Shown: positions 7,657-17,779 of the stretch, piece after piece
How positions within the stretch are numbered: position 1 is the first letter of the stretch
How the letters are laid out: each line of letters begins with the position of its first letter
Assembly (NCBI GenBank): GCA_046349395.1
Contig: JAXMCK010000004.1
Span: 372,001-436,000, forward strand
Source: JAXMCK01 sp046349395
GTDB taxonomy: Bacteria; Pseudomonadota; Alphaproteobacteria; Geminicoccales; Geminicoccaceae
DNA: 64,000 nt
Direction of reading: 5' to 3'
Notes under the pieces: generated by a model
What the model was told of the DNA's origin: nothing
What the model saw: only the letters and a program-made list of their open reading frames with translations
Database searches by the model: none
Program-made: the position numbers and the translations under genes

Positions 7657-8373
7657 ATGCCCCGCCTATTGTGCCAGGAGGATCCAGACACGTTGGAGAT
7701 TGAGACAGCCGTGCTCGACCGAAACGGATCGGTCGTCCTTGTCGACCGGGCTCCCTTTTTCCCCGGCGGCGGCGGGCAACTCGCAGATCAAGGCGTCATC
7801 GTGGGGCGCGGCGGTGAGGTACCGTTCGCCGGCATGCGGACGGATGAGCGCGGCACTTGGCTTGAGATCGGCGACATGGACCCGGGCGCGAGTGTCCTCA
7901 TGCGGGTTGATCCGGCGTTCCGGGCGCTCATGTGCGAGCTTCACACGGTTGCCCACCTCGTGAACGCGCTCGTCTTCCAGGAGTTCGGCGGTGCCCTGCT
8001 GACCGGCGCGCAGCTGTCGGCCGACGGCACGCTGCGCGTCGACTGCGATCTGCCGGGAGCCGACAACGACCGGCTGCGAGCCCTCGAAGGGCCGCTGAAC
8101 GAGGTGATCCGGCAGGACCTTCCCGTCGGCTATGCCTGGATGCCCCGCGCGGAAGCGGAAGCCACACCCGGCATGTTCCGCAGCAAGAGCGTCGCCCCGC
8201 CCCCGTTGGAGGACGGCACCGTGCGCATCGTCTCGATCGGCGACCTCGACCGCCAGGCCTGCGGCGGCACGCACCTGCGCTCCACCGGCGAGGCCCGTCA
8301 GGCCCGCATCGTGAAGATCGAGAACAAGGGCCGGCACAACCGCCGCGTCAGGGTGGCGATGGAGCCTGCCTGA
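7657..8373 (+). CDS. alaX: Alanyl-tRNA editing protein (AlaX-type trans-editing hydrolase)
   Basis: This 238-residue protein is a free-standing relative of the alanyl/threonyl-tRNA synthetase editing domain and should hydrolyse mischarged tRNA(Ala), for example Ser-tRNA(Ala). The zinc-binding pairs HTVAH (HXXXH, about residues 97-101) and CGGTH (CXXXH, about residue 206) are intact. The N-terminal part with DRAPFFPGGGGQLADQG is typical of the AlaX medium/long forms. AAAGGAAG precedes the ATG. It is on the opposite strand to everything from tpiA to coq10 and converges with pdhC, stop codons 15 bp apart. Confidence 0.93.
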   Translation: MPRLLCQEDPDTLEIETAVLDRNGSVVLVDRAPFFPGGGGQLADQGVIVGRGGEVPFAGMRTDERGTWLEIGDMDPGASVLMRVDPAFRALMCELHTVAHLVNALVFQEFGGALLTGAQLSADGTLRVDCDLPGADNDRLRALEGPLNEVIRQDLPVGYAWMPRAEAEATPGMFRSKSVAPPPLEDGTVRIVSIGDLDRQACGGTHLRSTGEARQARIVKIENKGRHNRRVRVAMEPA

Positions 8374-8388
8374 GACCGGCAGAAGCGC

Positions 8389-9696
8389 TCAGAGCAGCAG
8401 CGCCAGCGGGTCCTCGATCAGCGCCTTGAAGGCCTGCAGGAACTGGGCACCGAGGGCACCGTCGACGACGCGGTGGTCGGTCGAGAGGGTCACCGACATC
8501 ACGGTCGCGATGCCGAGCGCCTCGCCCTTGACCACCGGCCGCTTCTCGCCGGCTCCCACGGCCAGGATGCAGGCCTGGGGCGGGTTGATGACGGCGGCGA
8601 AGTCCTTGACCCCGAACATGCCGAGATTGGAGATCGAGAAGCCGCCGCCCTGGAATTCCTCCGGCTTCAGCTTGCCGTCCTTCGCCCGCTTGGCGAGGTC
8701 CTTCATCTCGTTCGAGATGGTCGATAGACCCTTCTGGTCGGCCTTGCGGATGATCGGCGTGATCAGGCCGCCGTCGATCGCGACCGCGATCGACACGTCG
8801 ATGTCCTTGAACTGGAAGATCTTGTCACCGCCCCAGGCGGCGTTGCAGCCCGGCACCTTGCGAAGACCGAGGGCCGTCGCTTTGATGACGAAGTCGTTGA
8901 CCGAAAGCTTGTAGTTGGCCCCCTCGCGGGCATTGAGCTTCGCGCGCATCTCGAGCAGCGCGTCCAGCTCGATGTCCATCGTCAGATAGAAGTGCGGGAT
9001 CGTCTGCTTCGCCTCGGTCAGGCGCCGCGCGATCACCTTGCGCATGTTGTTCAGCGGGATCTCGTCGTAGGCGCCGGTCGGGGCCGCCACCGGTGCCGCA
9101 GGTGCCGGAGCCGGCGCCTGAACAGGTGCCGCGGGCGCTTCCGCCCGAGCCGCAGGTGCGGCCGCCGGGCGTGGCGAGGCCAGGGCCGCTTCGATGTCCG
9201 CCTTCACGATCCGCCCGTGCGGGCCGGTACCTTTGAGCGAGCGCAGGTCGATTCCCGCCTGCTCGCCCATGCGCTTGGCCAGCGGGCTCGCGAACACCCG
9301 CTCCGATCCGTTCGCCGCTGTTTTCGCCGCAGGGGCGGGTGCAGGTGCCGGCGCTGCAGCGGGTGCCGCTGCAGCCGGCGCAGGGGTCGGTGCCGGTGCC
9401 GGAGCCGGCGATGGTTCCGCTGGGGCGCTCGGCTTCGCCGCCGAAGCGTCCTCGCCTTCCCCCAGCAGCACGGCGATGACGGCATTCACCTTCACGCCCT
9501 CGGTCCCGGCGGGCACGACGATCTTGCCGAGGGTGCCCTCGTCGACCGCCTCGACCTCCATGGTGGCCTTGTCGGTCTCGATCTCGGCGATGACGTCGCC
9601 GGACTTGATCGGGTCACCCTCGCTCTTCAGCCAGCGCGCGAGATTGCCCTCGGTCATCGTCGGCGATAGGGCGGGCATCAGGATGTCGATGGGCAT
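8389..9696 (-). CDS. pdhC: Pyruvate dehydrogenase E2, dihydrolipoamide acetyltransferase
   Basis: This 435-residue E2 core carries one lipoyl domain (residues 1-80, lipoylation site ETDKATMEV), a long Ala/Pro linker (about 85-135), a peripheral subunit-binding domain (VFASPLAKRMGEQAGIDL to GPHGRIVKADIE) and the catalytic acyltransferase domain ending with the active-site DHRVVDGALGAQFL. It passes acetyl groups from E1 to CoA. It starts 12 bp after the pdhB stop, so it is cotranscribed with pdhA and pdhB. Confidence 0.97.
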   Translation of the reverse strand: MPIDILMPALSPTMTEGNLARWLKSEGDPIKSGDVIAEIETDKATMEVEAVDEGTLGKIVVPAGTEGVKVNAVIAVLLGEGEDASAAKPSAPAEPSPAPAPAPTPAPAAAAPAAAPAPAPAPAAKTAANGSERVFASPLAKRMGEQAGIDLRSLKGTGPHGRIVKADIEAALASPRPAAAPAARAEAPAAPVQAPAPAPAAPVAAPTGAYDEIPLNNMRKVIARRLTEAKQTIPHFYLTMDIELDALLEMRAKLNAREGANYKLSVNDFVIKATALGLRKVPGCNAAWGGDKIFQFKDIDVSIAVAIDGGLITPIIRKADQKGLSTISNEMKDLAKRAKDGKLKPEEFQGGGFSISNLGMFGVKDFAAVINPPQACILAVGAGEKRPVVKGEALGIATVMSVTLSTDHRVVDGALGAQFLQAFKALIEDPLALLL

Positions 9697-9708
9697 GCTG
9701 GCCTCCCC

Positions 9709-11118
9709 TCAATCGCGGTAGCAGACGGACTTGGCGGCGGCGACGATGTCCTCGACCTGCGGCAGCGCCAGCCGCTCCAGGTTGGCGGCATAGGGCATCG
9801 GCACGTCCTTGCCGGTAACACGCACTACCGGCGCGTCCAGCCAGTCGAACGCCTCCTCCATCATGATGGCGGAGATCTCCGAGCCCATGCCGAAGCGCGG
9901 CCACCCCTCCTCGACCGACACGATCCGGTTCGTCTTCTTCACCGAGCCGACAATCGTCTCGACGTCCAGCGGCCGCAGCGTGCGCAGATCGATGACCTCG
10001 GCCTCGATCCCCTCCTCGGCCAACTTCTGCGCCGCTTCCAACGTCTTGCCGACCATCAGCGAGAAGGCCGTCAGCGTGACGTGGGTACCGGGTCGCACGA
10101 TCTTCGCCCGCCCGATCGGAATGACGAAATCGTCGAGCTTCGGCACGTCGAAGCTCTGGCCGTAGAGCACCTCGTTCTCGAGGAACACGACCGGGTTCGG
10201 GTCCCGGATCGCGGCCTTCAGGAGGCCCTTCGCGTCCGCCGCCGACCAGGGGGCGATCACGATCAGGCCCGGGCAGTGCGCGTACCAGGAGCTGTATTCC
10301 TGGCTGTGCTGGGCGGCAACGCGGGCGGCCGCACCGTTGGGGCCGCGGAAGACGATGGGCGAGCCCAGCTCGCCACCGGCCATGTAGCGCGTCTTGGCGG
10401 CGGAGTTGATGATGTGGTCGATCGCCTGCATGGCGAAGTTCCACGTCATGAACTCCACGATCGGCCTCAGGCCCGCCATCGCGGCACCGACGGCGAGGCC
10501 GGCGAAACCGTACTCGGTGATCGGCGTGTCGATCACCCGCTTGGCGCCGAACTCTTCGAGCAGGCCCTGACTGACCTTGTAGGCGCCCTGATACTGCGCG
10601 ACCTCCTCGCCGAGCAGGAACACGTCCTTGTCGCGGCGCATCTCCTCGGCCATCGCGTCGCGGAGCGCCTCGCGGACGGTCATCTTGACCATCTCGGTGC
10701 CGACCGGGATCTCGTGCTCCGGGGCCGGCGCATGGGCCGGCGGGGTCGCCGTCGCGTGCGGCCCGGGCTTCTGCTCGCCCATCAGCGAATCGGCATCGGG
10801 CTTGCGGATCACCGCCCCGCCGCCGTTCGGCTTCTTCGCCCCCGACTCCGGCGCATCGAGTGCCGAGGCGTCCTCGCCGTCGTCGAGCAAGATGGCGATC
10901 GGCGAGTTGACCTTCACGCCCTCGGTGCCAGCCGGGACGACGATCTTGCCGATCGTACCCTCGTCGACCGCCTCGACCTCCATCGTTGCCTTGTCGGTCT
11001 CGATCTCGGCGATGACGTCGCCGGCCTTGACCCGGTCGCCCTCTTTCTTGAGCCACTTGGCCAGATTGCCCTCGGTCATGGTCGGCGATAAAGCCGGCAT
11101 CAGGATCGGGGTCGGCAT
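9709..11118 (-). CDS. pdhB: Pyruvate dehydrogenase E1 beta subunit with N-terminal lipoyl domain
   Basis: This 469-residue protein fuses a lipoyl domain (residues 1-80, site ETDKATMEV) through an Ala/Pro linker to the E1 beta transketolase-like domain (from about residue 140; MTVREALRDAMAEEM, GLAVGAAMAGLRPIVEFMT, SWYAHCPGLIVIAPWSAADA). The fused lipoyl domain is a known alphaproteobacterial arrangement. ATG at 11118 is preferred to the in-frame start 33 bp upstream because the lipoyl domain begins MPTPILMPALSP. With PdhA it forms the TPP-dependent decarboxylase. Confidence 0.97.
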   Translation of the reverse strand: MPTPILMPALSPTMTEGNLAKWLKKEGDRVKAGDVIAEIETDKATMEVEAVDEGTIGKIVVPAGTEGVKVNSPIAILLDDGEDASALDAPESGAKKPNGGGAVIRKPDADSLMGEQKPGPHATATPPAHAPAPEHEIPVGTEMVKMTVREALRDAMAEEMRRDKDVFLLGEEVAQYQGAYKVSQGLLEEFGAKRVIDTPITEYGFAGLAVGAAMAGLRPIVEFMTWNFAMQAIDHIINSAAKTRYMAGGELGSPIVFRGPNGAAARVAAQHSQEYSSWYAHCPGLIVIAPWSAADAKGLLKAAIRDPNPVVFLENEVLYGQSFDVPKLDDFVIPIGRAKIVRPGTHVTLTAFSLMVGKTLEAAQKLAEEGIEAEVIDLRTLRPLDVETIVGSVKKTNRIVSVEEGWPRFGMGSEISAIMMEEAFDWLDAPVVRVTGKDVPMPYAANLERLALPQVEDIVAAAKSVCYRD

Positions 11119-11176
11119 GCCAGTCTCCCTCGTGGCCCGTCGGGCGGGCACATCGTTCTACTGCGACCCTCGCCTA

Positions 11177-12193
11177 TCAGGCGGCGGCCAGCACGTCGGT
11201 CCACAGCTCGCTCGGATCGGGCTCCGGGCTGTCCTGGGCGAAGCGTGCCGCCTCGTTGCAGATGTCGCGGATGTCCTTGTCGATCTGCTTCAGCTCGTCC
11301 TCGGTCGCGGCTTTGTCGGCGATCAGCATCGCCTTCAGCCCCTCGATCGGGTCGTGCCGCTCGCGCATTTCCTGCACCTCTTCCTTGGTGCGGTACTTGG
11401 CGGGGTCCGACATCGAGTGACCGCGATAGCGGTAGGTCAGCGCCTCCAGGATCATCGGGCCGTGCCCGCCGCGCACATAAGCGACGGACTCGCTCGCCGC
11501 GGCGTTCACCGCCAGTACGTCCATGCCGTCGACCTCGCGACCGGGGATGCCGTAGGCCTCGCCGCGCTTGAACAGCTCGGGCACGGCCGCATGGCGCGAC
11601 TCGGAGGTGCCCATGGCGTAGCGGTTGTTCTCGATCACGAACAATACCGGCAGCTTCCATAAAGCCGCCATGTTGAAGGCCTCGTAGACTTGGCCCTGAT
11701 TGACCGCACCGTCTCCGCAGGAGGCGACGCAGATGCCGCCGTCCTCACGGTACTTGTGGGCGAAGGCGAGACCGGCGCCGAGCGGGATCTGGCCGCCGAC
11801 GATGCCGTGCCCGCCGTAAAAGCCGCGGTCGCGGGCGAACATGTGCATCGAGCCGCCCTTGCCCTTGGAGTAGCCGCCGATGCGCCCGGTCAGCTCGGCC
11901 ATCACGCGCCGCGGATCCATGCCGGTCGCCAGCATGTGTCCATGGTCACGATAGCCGGTGATGACCGAGTCACCCTCCTTTAGCGCGTGCTGAATGCCGA
12001 TCGCGACGGCCTCCTGGCCGATATAGAGGTGACAGAAGCCGCCGATCAGGCCCATGCCGTAGAGCTGGCCGGCCTTCTCCTCGAAGCGCCGGATGAGCAG
12101 CATCTCGCGATAGTATCTGAGCAGCGTCTCCGGTGCCGGACGCGCCGGTCCTCCCGTTTTCGCAGGACGCCTGGAGGTCTTGGTCGCTGCCAT
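11177..12193 (-). CDS. pdhA: Pyruvate dehydrogenase E1 alpha subunit
   Basis: This 338-residue TPP-binding subunit decarboxylates pyruvate. It has the TPP/Mg motif GDGAVNQGQVYEAFNMAAL with the closing ENN, the RDHGHMLATG segment, and the phosphorylation-loop-like YRYRGHSMSDPAKYR region typical of E1 alpha. It heads the pdhABC operon; ftsB lies 97 bp upstream, room for a promoter. A basic N-terminal tail (MAATKTSRRPAK) precedes the first helix. Confidence 0.97.
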   Translation of the reverse strand: MAATKTSRRPAKTGGPARPAPETLLRYYREMLLIRRFEEKAGQLYGMGLIGGFCHLYIGQEAVAIGIQHALKEGDSVITGYRDHGHMLATGMDPRRVMAELTGRIGGYSKGKGGSMHMFARDRGFYGGHGIVGGQIPLGAGLAFAHKYREDGGICVASCGDGAVNQGQVYEAFNMAALWKLPVLFVIENNRYAMGTSESRHAAVPELFKRGEAYGIPGREVDGMDVLAVNAAASESVAYVRGGHGPMILEALTYRYRGHSMSDPAKYRTKEEVQEMRERHDPIEGLKAMLIADKAATEDELKQIDKDIRDICNEAARFAQDSPEPDPSELWTDVLAAA

Positions 12194-12290
12194 CTGCCGG
12201 CTTCCTCCCTCTCGCCACGAAAGGACCTACGGCCGGTCCCGCCGTGAACCTTCTGACACAAGATCCGAGCTACGGAAACCGCGCCGCGGG

Positions 12291-12617
12291 TCAGTTGGTC
12301 GCGGTCTTGGGCGGCAGCAGGATCACCTCGTCGGGCCGAACATAGCCGAGCTTGCGCAGTTCCTCTTCGAGGAGGTCGGGATCGAGGCGATCAGGCTGCA
12401 GCCCGGCCACCCGCCGCTCCAAGCCGGCCCGCTCGGCGTCGAGCTCGGCTAGCTTCTGCTTCGCGTGCTCGATCTCGCGGCTCTTGTCGACCCAGGCGAG
12501 GATGCCCCGCTGACCGTGGATGGCGTGGTAGCCGAAATAGGCGAGGATCGCCGTGACGACGAAGGCGAGCCAGCGGCCGCGCAACCAGAGCCCGATCGCC
12601 TGCATCACTCCCTGCAT
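12291..12617 (-). CDS. ftsB: FtsB/DivIC-family septum formation initiator
   Basis: This 108-residue inner-membrane protein has one transmembrane segment (about residues 12-30, RGRWLAFVVTAILAYFGYHA), then a coiled coil (about 45-75, EIEHAKQKLAELDAERAGLE) and a short C-terminal RKLGYVRPDEVI stretch, as in FtsB/DivIC proteins of the divisome FtsQLB complex. ATG at 12617 follows GAGGAG at good spacing and lies 10 bp after the eno stop; ATG at 12605 is an alternative. The eno-ftsB pairing is conserved widely in proteobacteria. Confidence 0.92.
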   Translation of the reverse strand: MQGVMQAIGLWLRGRWLAFVVTAILAYFGYHAIHGQRGILAWVDKSREIEHAKQKLAELDAERAGLERRVAGLQPDRLDPDLLEEELRKLGYVRPDEVILLPPKTATN

Positions 12618-12627
12618 CCGCTTCTCC

Positions 12628-13917
<1,290 letters not shown>

Positions 13918-13933
13918 GTCGGCCTCTCGATGG

Positions 13934-14782
13934 TCAGGTCAGTTTCACGGGCGTCGAGGACTTGGCGAGGTCGTCGAAGCGCTTCAGGTCGGCCAGGAGC
14001 TCGCCCATCCGATCCAGCGGCACCATGTTCGGCCCGTCGCTCGGCGCGTGGTCCGGATCGCGGTGCGTCTCGATGAAGACGGCGGCGACGCCGATCGCGA
14101 TCGCCGCCCGCGCCAGGACCGGCACGAACTCGCGCTGGCCACCACTGGTGGCCCCCTGCCCGCCCGGCTGCTGCACCGAATGCGTGGCGTCGAACACGAC
14201 GGGCCAGCCGGTCTGCGCCAGATAGACGAGCGAGCGCATGTCGGAGACGAGCGTGTTGTAGCCGAAGGAGGCCCCCCGCTCACAGACCAGGACCTTCTGT
14301 GCCCCGAAGCTCTCCAGCTTGCGGCTGACCTGCGTCATGTCCCAGGGGGCCAGGAACTGGCCCTTCTTGACGTTGATCGCGGCCCCGGTCTCGGCCGCCG
14401 CCTTCAGGAGATCGGTCTGGCGGCAAAGGAAAGCCGGAATCTGCAATACGTCGACGGCTTCGGCCGTGGGCGCGCACTGCCAGCTCTCGTGCACGTCGGT
14501 CAGCACCGGCACGCCGATCCTGCTGCGCACCTCCGCCAGGATCGAGAGACCATTCTCCAGGCCGATGCCGCGAGCGCTCGTGGCACTGGTGCGGTTCGCC
14601 TTGTCGAACGAACTCTTGTAGATGAGCCCGATCCCCAAGGGACGGGTCAGCTCGACGAGCGCGGAAGCGGTCTCCAGCGCATGGTCGAGGCTTTCGATGG
14701 CACAGGGGCCGGCGATCAGGCTGAGCGGCAGGCTGTTGCCGATCTCGACCTTGCCGACGGTGACGGTGCGGCTTGCTGTCAT
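13934..14782 (-). CDS. kdsA: 3-deoxy-D-manno-octulosonate 8-phosphate synthase
   Basis: This 282-residue enzyme condenses phosphoenolpyruvate with arabinose 5-phosphate to make KDO-8-phosphate for lipopolysaccharide. Family motifs are LIAGPCAIES, IYKSSFDKANRTS, IPAFLCRQTDLL, NVKKGQFLAPWDM and VFDATHSVQQPGGQ. The ATG shares one base with the pyrG stop (TGATG at 14780-14784), implying translational coupling. Its presence points to a Gram-negative cell with KDO-containing LPS. Confidence 0.97.
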   Translation of the reverse strand: MTASRTVTVGKVEIGNSLPLSLIAGPCAIESLDHALETASALVELTRPLGIGLIYKSSFDKANRTSATSARGIGLENGLSILAEVRSRIGVPVLTDVHESWQCAPTAEAVDVLQIPAFLCRQTDLLKAAAETGAAINVKKGQFLAPWDMTQVSRKLESFGAQKVLVCERGASFGYNTLVSDMRSLVYLAQTGWPVVFDATHSVQQPGGQGATSGGQREFVPVLARAAIAIGVAAVFIETHRDPDHAPSDGPNMVPLDRMGELLADLKRFDDLAKSSTPVKLT

Positions 14783-16416
14783 CAGACCAATCTCGACTGG
14801 GCCAGGGCCGCCCCGACGAACGCCGCGAACAGCGGGTGCGGCTCCATCGGCCGCGACTTCAGCTCGGGATGGAACTGGACGCCGACGAACCAGGGGTGGC
14901 TCGGCAGTTCGATGATCTCCGGCAGCCGGCCGTCCGGCGACATGCCCGAGAATCGCAAGCCGACGCTTTCCAGCGTGGGCTTGTAGTTGATGTTGACCTC
15001 GTAGCGGTGGCGGTGGCGCTCGCTGATCTCGGCATCGCCGTAGATCTGGCGAGCGAGGCTCCCCTCCTCCAGCAGGCAGGGATAGGCCCCGAGCCGCATC
15101 GTGCCGCCCTTCGCCGCCGCCTCGTCGCGGCGCTGCACGCGTCCGTCCTTCTCCCACTCGTAGAGCAGGCCGACGACGGGATCCGGGCAGGGGCCAAACT
15201 CGGTCGACGAGGCGCCGTTGACGCCGGCCAGATCGCGTGCCGCCTCGATGCAGGCGAGTTGCATGCCGAAGCAGATGCCGAGGAACGGCAGGCGGCGCTC
15301 GCGCGCCCAGCGGATCGCCGCGATCTTGCCCTCGACCCCGCGCTCGCCGAAGCCGCCCGGCACCAGCACGGCGTTGATGTCCTTGAGCCGCGCCCAGGCG
15401 TCGCCGCGCAGGAACTCGTCGGCGTCCACCCATTCCAGATGGACGCGCACATTGTTGGCGATGCCACCGTGGACCAGCGCCTCGTTCAGCGATTTGTAGG
15501 CGTCGGCGAGGCCGGTGTACTTGCCGACCACGGCGATGTGCACCTCGCCCTCGGGCCGCTTGATGCGGCTGACGATCGTCTCCCAGGCGGCGAGGTCGGG
15601 CTCCTCCTCGTGCGGCAGGCCCAGGCTTTTCAGGACCTGAACGTCGAGCCCTTCCTGGTGGTAGCGGATCGGCACCTCGTAGATGCTCTGGCAGTCGAGT
15701 GCGGGGATTACGGCACCCGGTCGTACGCTGCACTGGAGGGCGATCTTGCGGCGCGCGTCCTCGGAGATCTCGCGATCGGCCCGGCAGAGCAGGACATCCG
15801 GCTGGATGCCGATGCCGCGGAGTGCGGCCACGGAGTGCTGAGTGGGCTTCGTCTTCAGTTCGTGCGCCGAGGCGATCCAGGGGACCAGGGTCACATGGAT
15901 GAAGCAGCATTGCTGCGGCTCGTGCTCCAGCGCGAACTGCCGGATCGCTTCGAAAAAGGGCAGGCCCTCGATGTCGCCGACGGTGCCGCCGATCTCGCAG
16001 AGCACCACGTCGGCGTCGTCGAGATCGCCCAGGATGAACTCCTTAATGGCGTTCGTGACGTGCGGGATCACCTGGACGGTGCCGCCCAGATAGTCGCCGT
16101 GCCGCTCGCGGGTGAGGACGGTCCAGTAGATGCGGCCGGCCGAAACGGAGTCGCTGACCCGCGCCGGCACGCCCGTGAAGCGCTCGTAGTGGCCGAGATC
16201 GAGGTCCGTCTCGGCCCCGTCGTCGGTCACGAACACCTCGCCGTGCTGGTACGGCGACATCGTGCCGGGATCGACGTTGAGGTAGGGGTCCAGCTTCCGC
16301 AGCCGCACGCGGTAGCCCCGGCGCTGCAGGAGCGCTCCCAGCGCCGCCGAAGCCAATCCCTTGCCGAGCGAGGAGACGACACCCCCGGTGATGAAGACGA
16401 ACCGCTTCATCGCCAA
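14782..16416 (-). CDS. pyrG: CTP synthase
   Basis: This 544-residue enzyme aminates UTP to CTP with glutamine. The amidoligase domain opens with RFVFITGGVVSSLGKGLASA and contains DPYLNVDPGTMSPYQHGEVF. The class I glutaminase domain (from about residue 290) has GICFGMQLACIEAARD with the nucleophilic Cys and QFHPELKSRPMEP with the His-Glu pair. It lies between secG and kdsA as in most alphaproteobacteria. Confidence 0.98.
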   Translation of the reverse strand: MAMKRFVFITGGVVSSLGKGLASAALGALLQRRGYRVRLRKLDPYLNVDPGTMSPYQHGEVFVTDDGAETDLDLGHYERFTGVPARVSDSVSAGRIYWTVLTRERHGDYLGGTVQVIPHVTNAIKEFILGDLDDADVVLCEIGGTVGDIEGLPFFEAIRQFALEHEPQQCCFIHVTLVPWIASAHELKTKPTQHSVAALRGIGIQPDVLLCRADREISEDARRKIALQCSVRPGAVIPALDCQSIYEVPIRYHQEGLDVQVLKSLGLPHEEEPDLAAWETIVSRIKRPEGEVHIAVVGKYTGLADAYKSLNEALVHGGIANNVRVHLEWVDADEFLRGDAWARLKDINAVLVPGGFGERGVEGKIAAIRWARERRLPFLGICFGMQLACIEAARDLAGVNGASSTEFGPCPDPVVGLLYEWEKDGRVQRRDEAAAKGGTMRLGAYPCLLEEGSLARQIYGDAEISERHRHRYEVNINYKPTLESVGLRFSGMSPDGRLPEIIELPSHPWFVGVQFHPELKSRPMEPHPLFAAFVGAALAQSRLV

Positions 16417-16444
16417 GGGCCGGAGCCGGTGGCCCGTCCGCCGC

Positions 16445-16792
16445 TCACTTCGCGATCGGGGCTGCGGGCTCGGCCGGTGCGGCCGGGGCGGCGGGCTCCG
16501 CAGGGGCGGCCGGTGCCTGCTGCGTGGTTGCCGCCGGCAGGTCGAGGATCGAGCCCGGCCGCGTCGCCTTGCCGGCGAGGATCGCCAGGACCAGGCTCGT
16601 CGTCAGAAACCCGGCGGCCAGAATCGCGGTCGTCCGGGTCAGGAGGTTGGCCGTGCCGCGCGTGGTCATCAGGCCACCCATGTTGCCGCCACCGAGACCA
16701 CTCAGGGCACCGCCATCGCTGCGCTGGAGCAGGATCACGCCGACGAGTGCCAGCGCCAACAGGAGGTGGATGACCAGAAGGACTGTCGTCAT
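16445..16792 (-). CDS. secG: Protein-export membrane protein SecG
   Basis: This 115-residue subunit of the SecYEG translocon has two transmembrane segments (about residues 2-20 and 52-72) flanking the conserved cytoplasmic loop LQRSDGGALSGLGGG and LLTRTTAILAAGF, then an Ala/Pro-rich tail of about 35 residues. The long low-complexity tail is common in alphaproteobacterial SecG. It lies between tpiA and pyrG on the same strand, 48 bp from tpiA. Confidence 0.94.
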   Translation of the reverse strand: MTTVLLVIHLLLALALVGVILLQRSDGGALSGLGGGNMGGLMTTRGTANLLTRTTAILAAGFLTTSLVLAILAGKATRPGSILDLPAATTQQAPAAPAEPAAPAAPAEPAAPIAK

Positions 16793-16840
16793 GTGCGAAG
16801 CTCGATATTCGAATGGGAAGGACGGCGCGGGCGGCCCAGA

Positions 16841-17593
16841 TCAGGCACCGCCGCCCGCCGTGTAGATCGACCAGAATCCCGCGGCATCGAGGCTGGCGCC
16901 GCCGACCAGGACGCCGTCGACACCGGGCGTCGTCATGATCTCGGACGCGTTGTCGGCCTTGACCGAGCCGCCATAGAGCACGGCGACGTCCGCATAGTCG
17001 TCGGTCAGGCTGCGGAGTGTCTGACGGATCGCCGCATGCGCCCTGGCGATGTCGTCACGCGACGGCGTCCGGCCGGTACCGATGGCCCAGACGGGCTCGT
17101 AGGCGACCACGAGGTTCATGGCGTTGCCGCCGCGCGGCCAGCTCGCCGGAAGCTGGGACTGCAGCCGCTCGATCGTGCTGCCCGCCAACCATTCGGCCTC
17201 GGTCTCGCCGATGCACAGCACGACCAGAAGTTTCGCCGCCAGCGCCGCCTCGGCCTTCGCCTTGACCAGCGCGTCCGTCTCGCCGAGCCCGTGCCGCCGC
17301 TCGGAGTGGCCGACGATCACCGCCGTTGCCCCTGCGTCGGCCAGCATCGGCGCACTAACCGAGCCGGTGAAGGCCCCCTTCTCCTTCTCGTGGCAATCCT
17401 GGCCGCCGACGACGATGTTGGTGTCGGCGACGCGCTTGGCCACCTGCGCCAGGATGGTGGTCGGCGGGAAGATGCCCAGAGTACCGGTCAAGCGCACCGA
17501 GCGCTCGGCGAGTGTCCCCGCCAGCGCCAGCCCGTCCGACCGCAGTCCATGCATCTTCCAATTCCCGAACACGACCGGTCGGGGAAGGGGCAT
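16841..17593 (-). CDS. tpiA: Triosephosphate isomerase
   Basis: This 250-residue TIM-barrel enzyme interconverts dihydroxyacetone phosphate and glyceraldehyde 3-phosphate. It shows FGNWKMHG (catalytic Lys), IVGHSERRHGLGE (catalytic His), AYEPVWAIGTGRTPS (catalytic Glu) and VLYGGSVKADNA (phosphate loop). ATG at 17593 is preferred; a TTG 15 bp upstream is in frame. It is the first gene of the minus-strand block and is divergent from ppiD, with 186 bp between them that should contain both promoters. Confidence 0.97.
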   Translation of the reverse strand: MPLPRPVVFGNWKMHGLRSDGLALAGTLAERSVRLTGTLGIFPPTTILAQVAKRVADTNIVVGGQDCHEKEKGAFTGSVSAPMLADAGATAVIVGHSERRHGLGETDALVKAKAEAALAAKLLVVLCIGETEAEWLAGSTIERLQSQLPASWPRGGNAMNLVVAYEPVWAIGTGRTPSRDDIARAHAAIRQTLRSLTDDYADVAVLYGGSVKADNASEIMTTPGVDGVLVGGASLDAAGFWSIYTAGGGA

Positions 17594-17779
17594 ACTGCAT
17601 CCGCTCAATTTGAAGACGGGCGCTAGGTATCACAGCCGGTTCGCGCTTTCCAGCGCCCCCTCGGGACCGAGCTTCCGGGCCGCGGAGGTTGCCGTCGCCG
17701 ACCTGCCCGCCTAGTGTGCGCGCCCCACAATGTCCGGCGGCCGATTCCGCCGCCACCAGCAAACGTACGGCCCGCACCC

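Noticed and set aside
14773..16773. A 666-codon plus-strand frame opposite pyrG and secG
   Set aside because: Antisense shadow of two well-identified genes; no start site or motif of its own.
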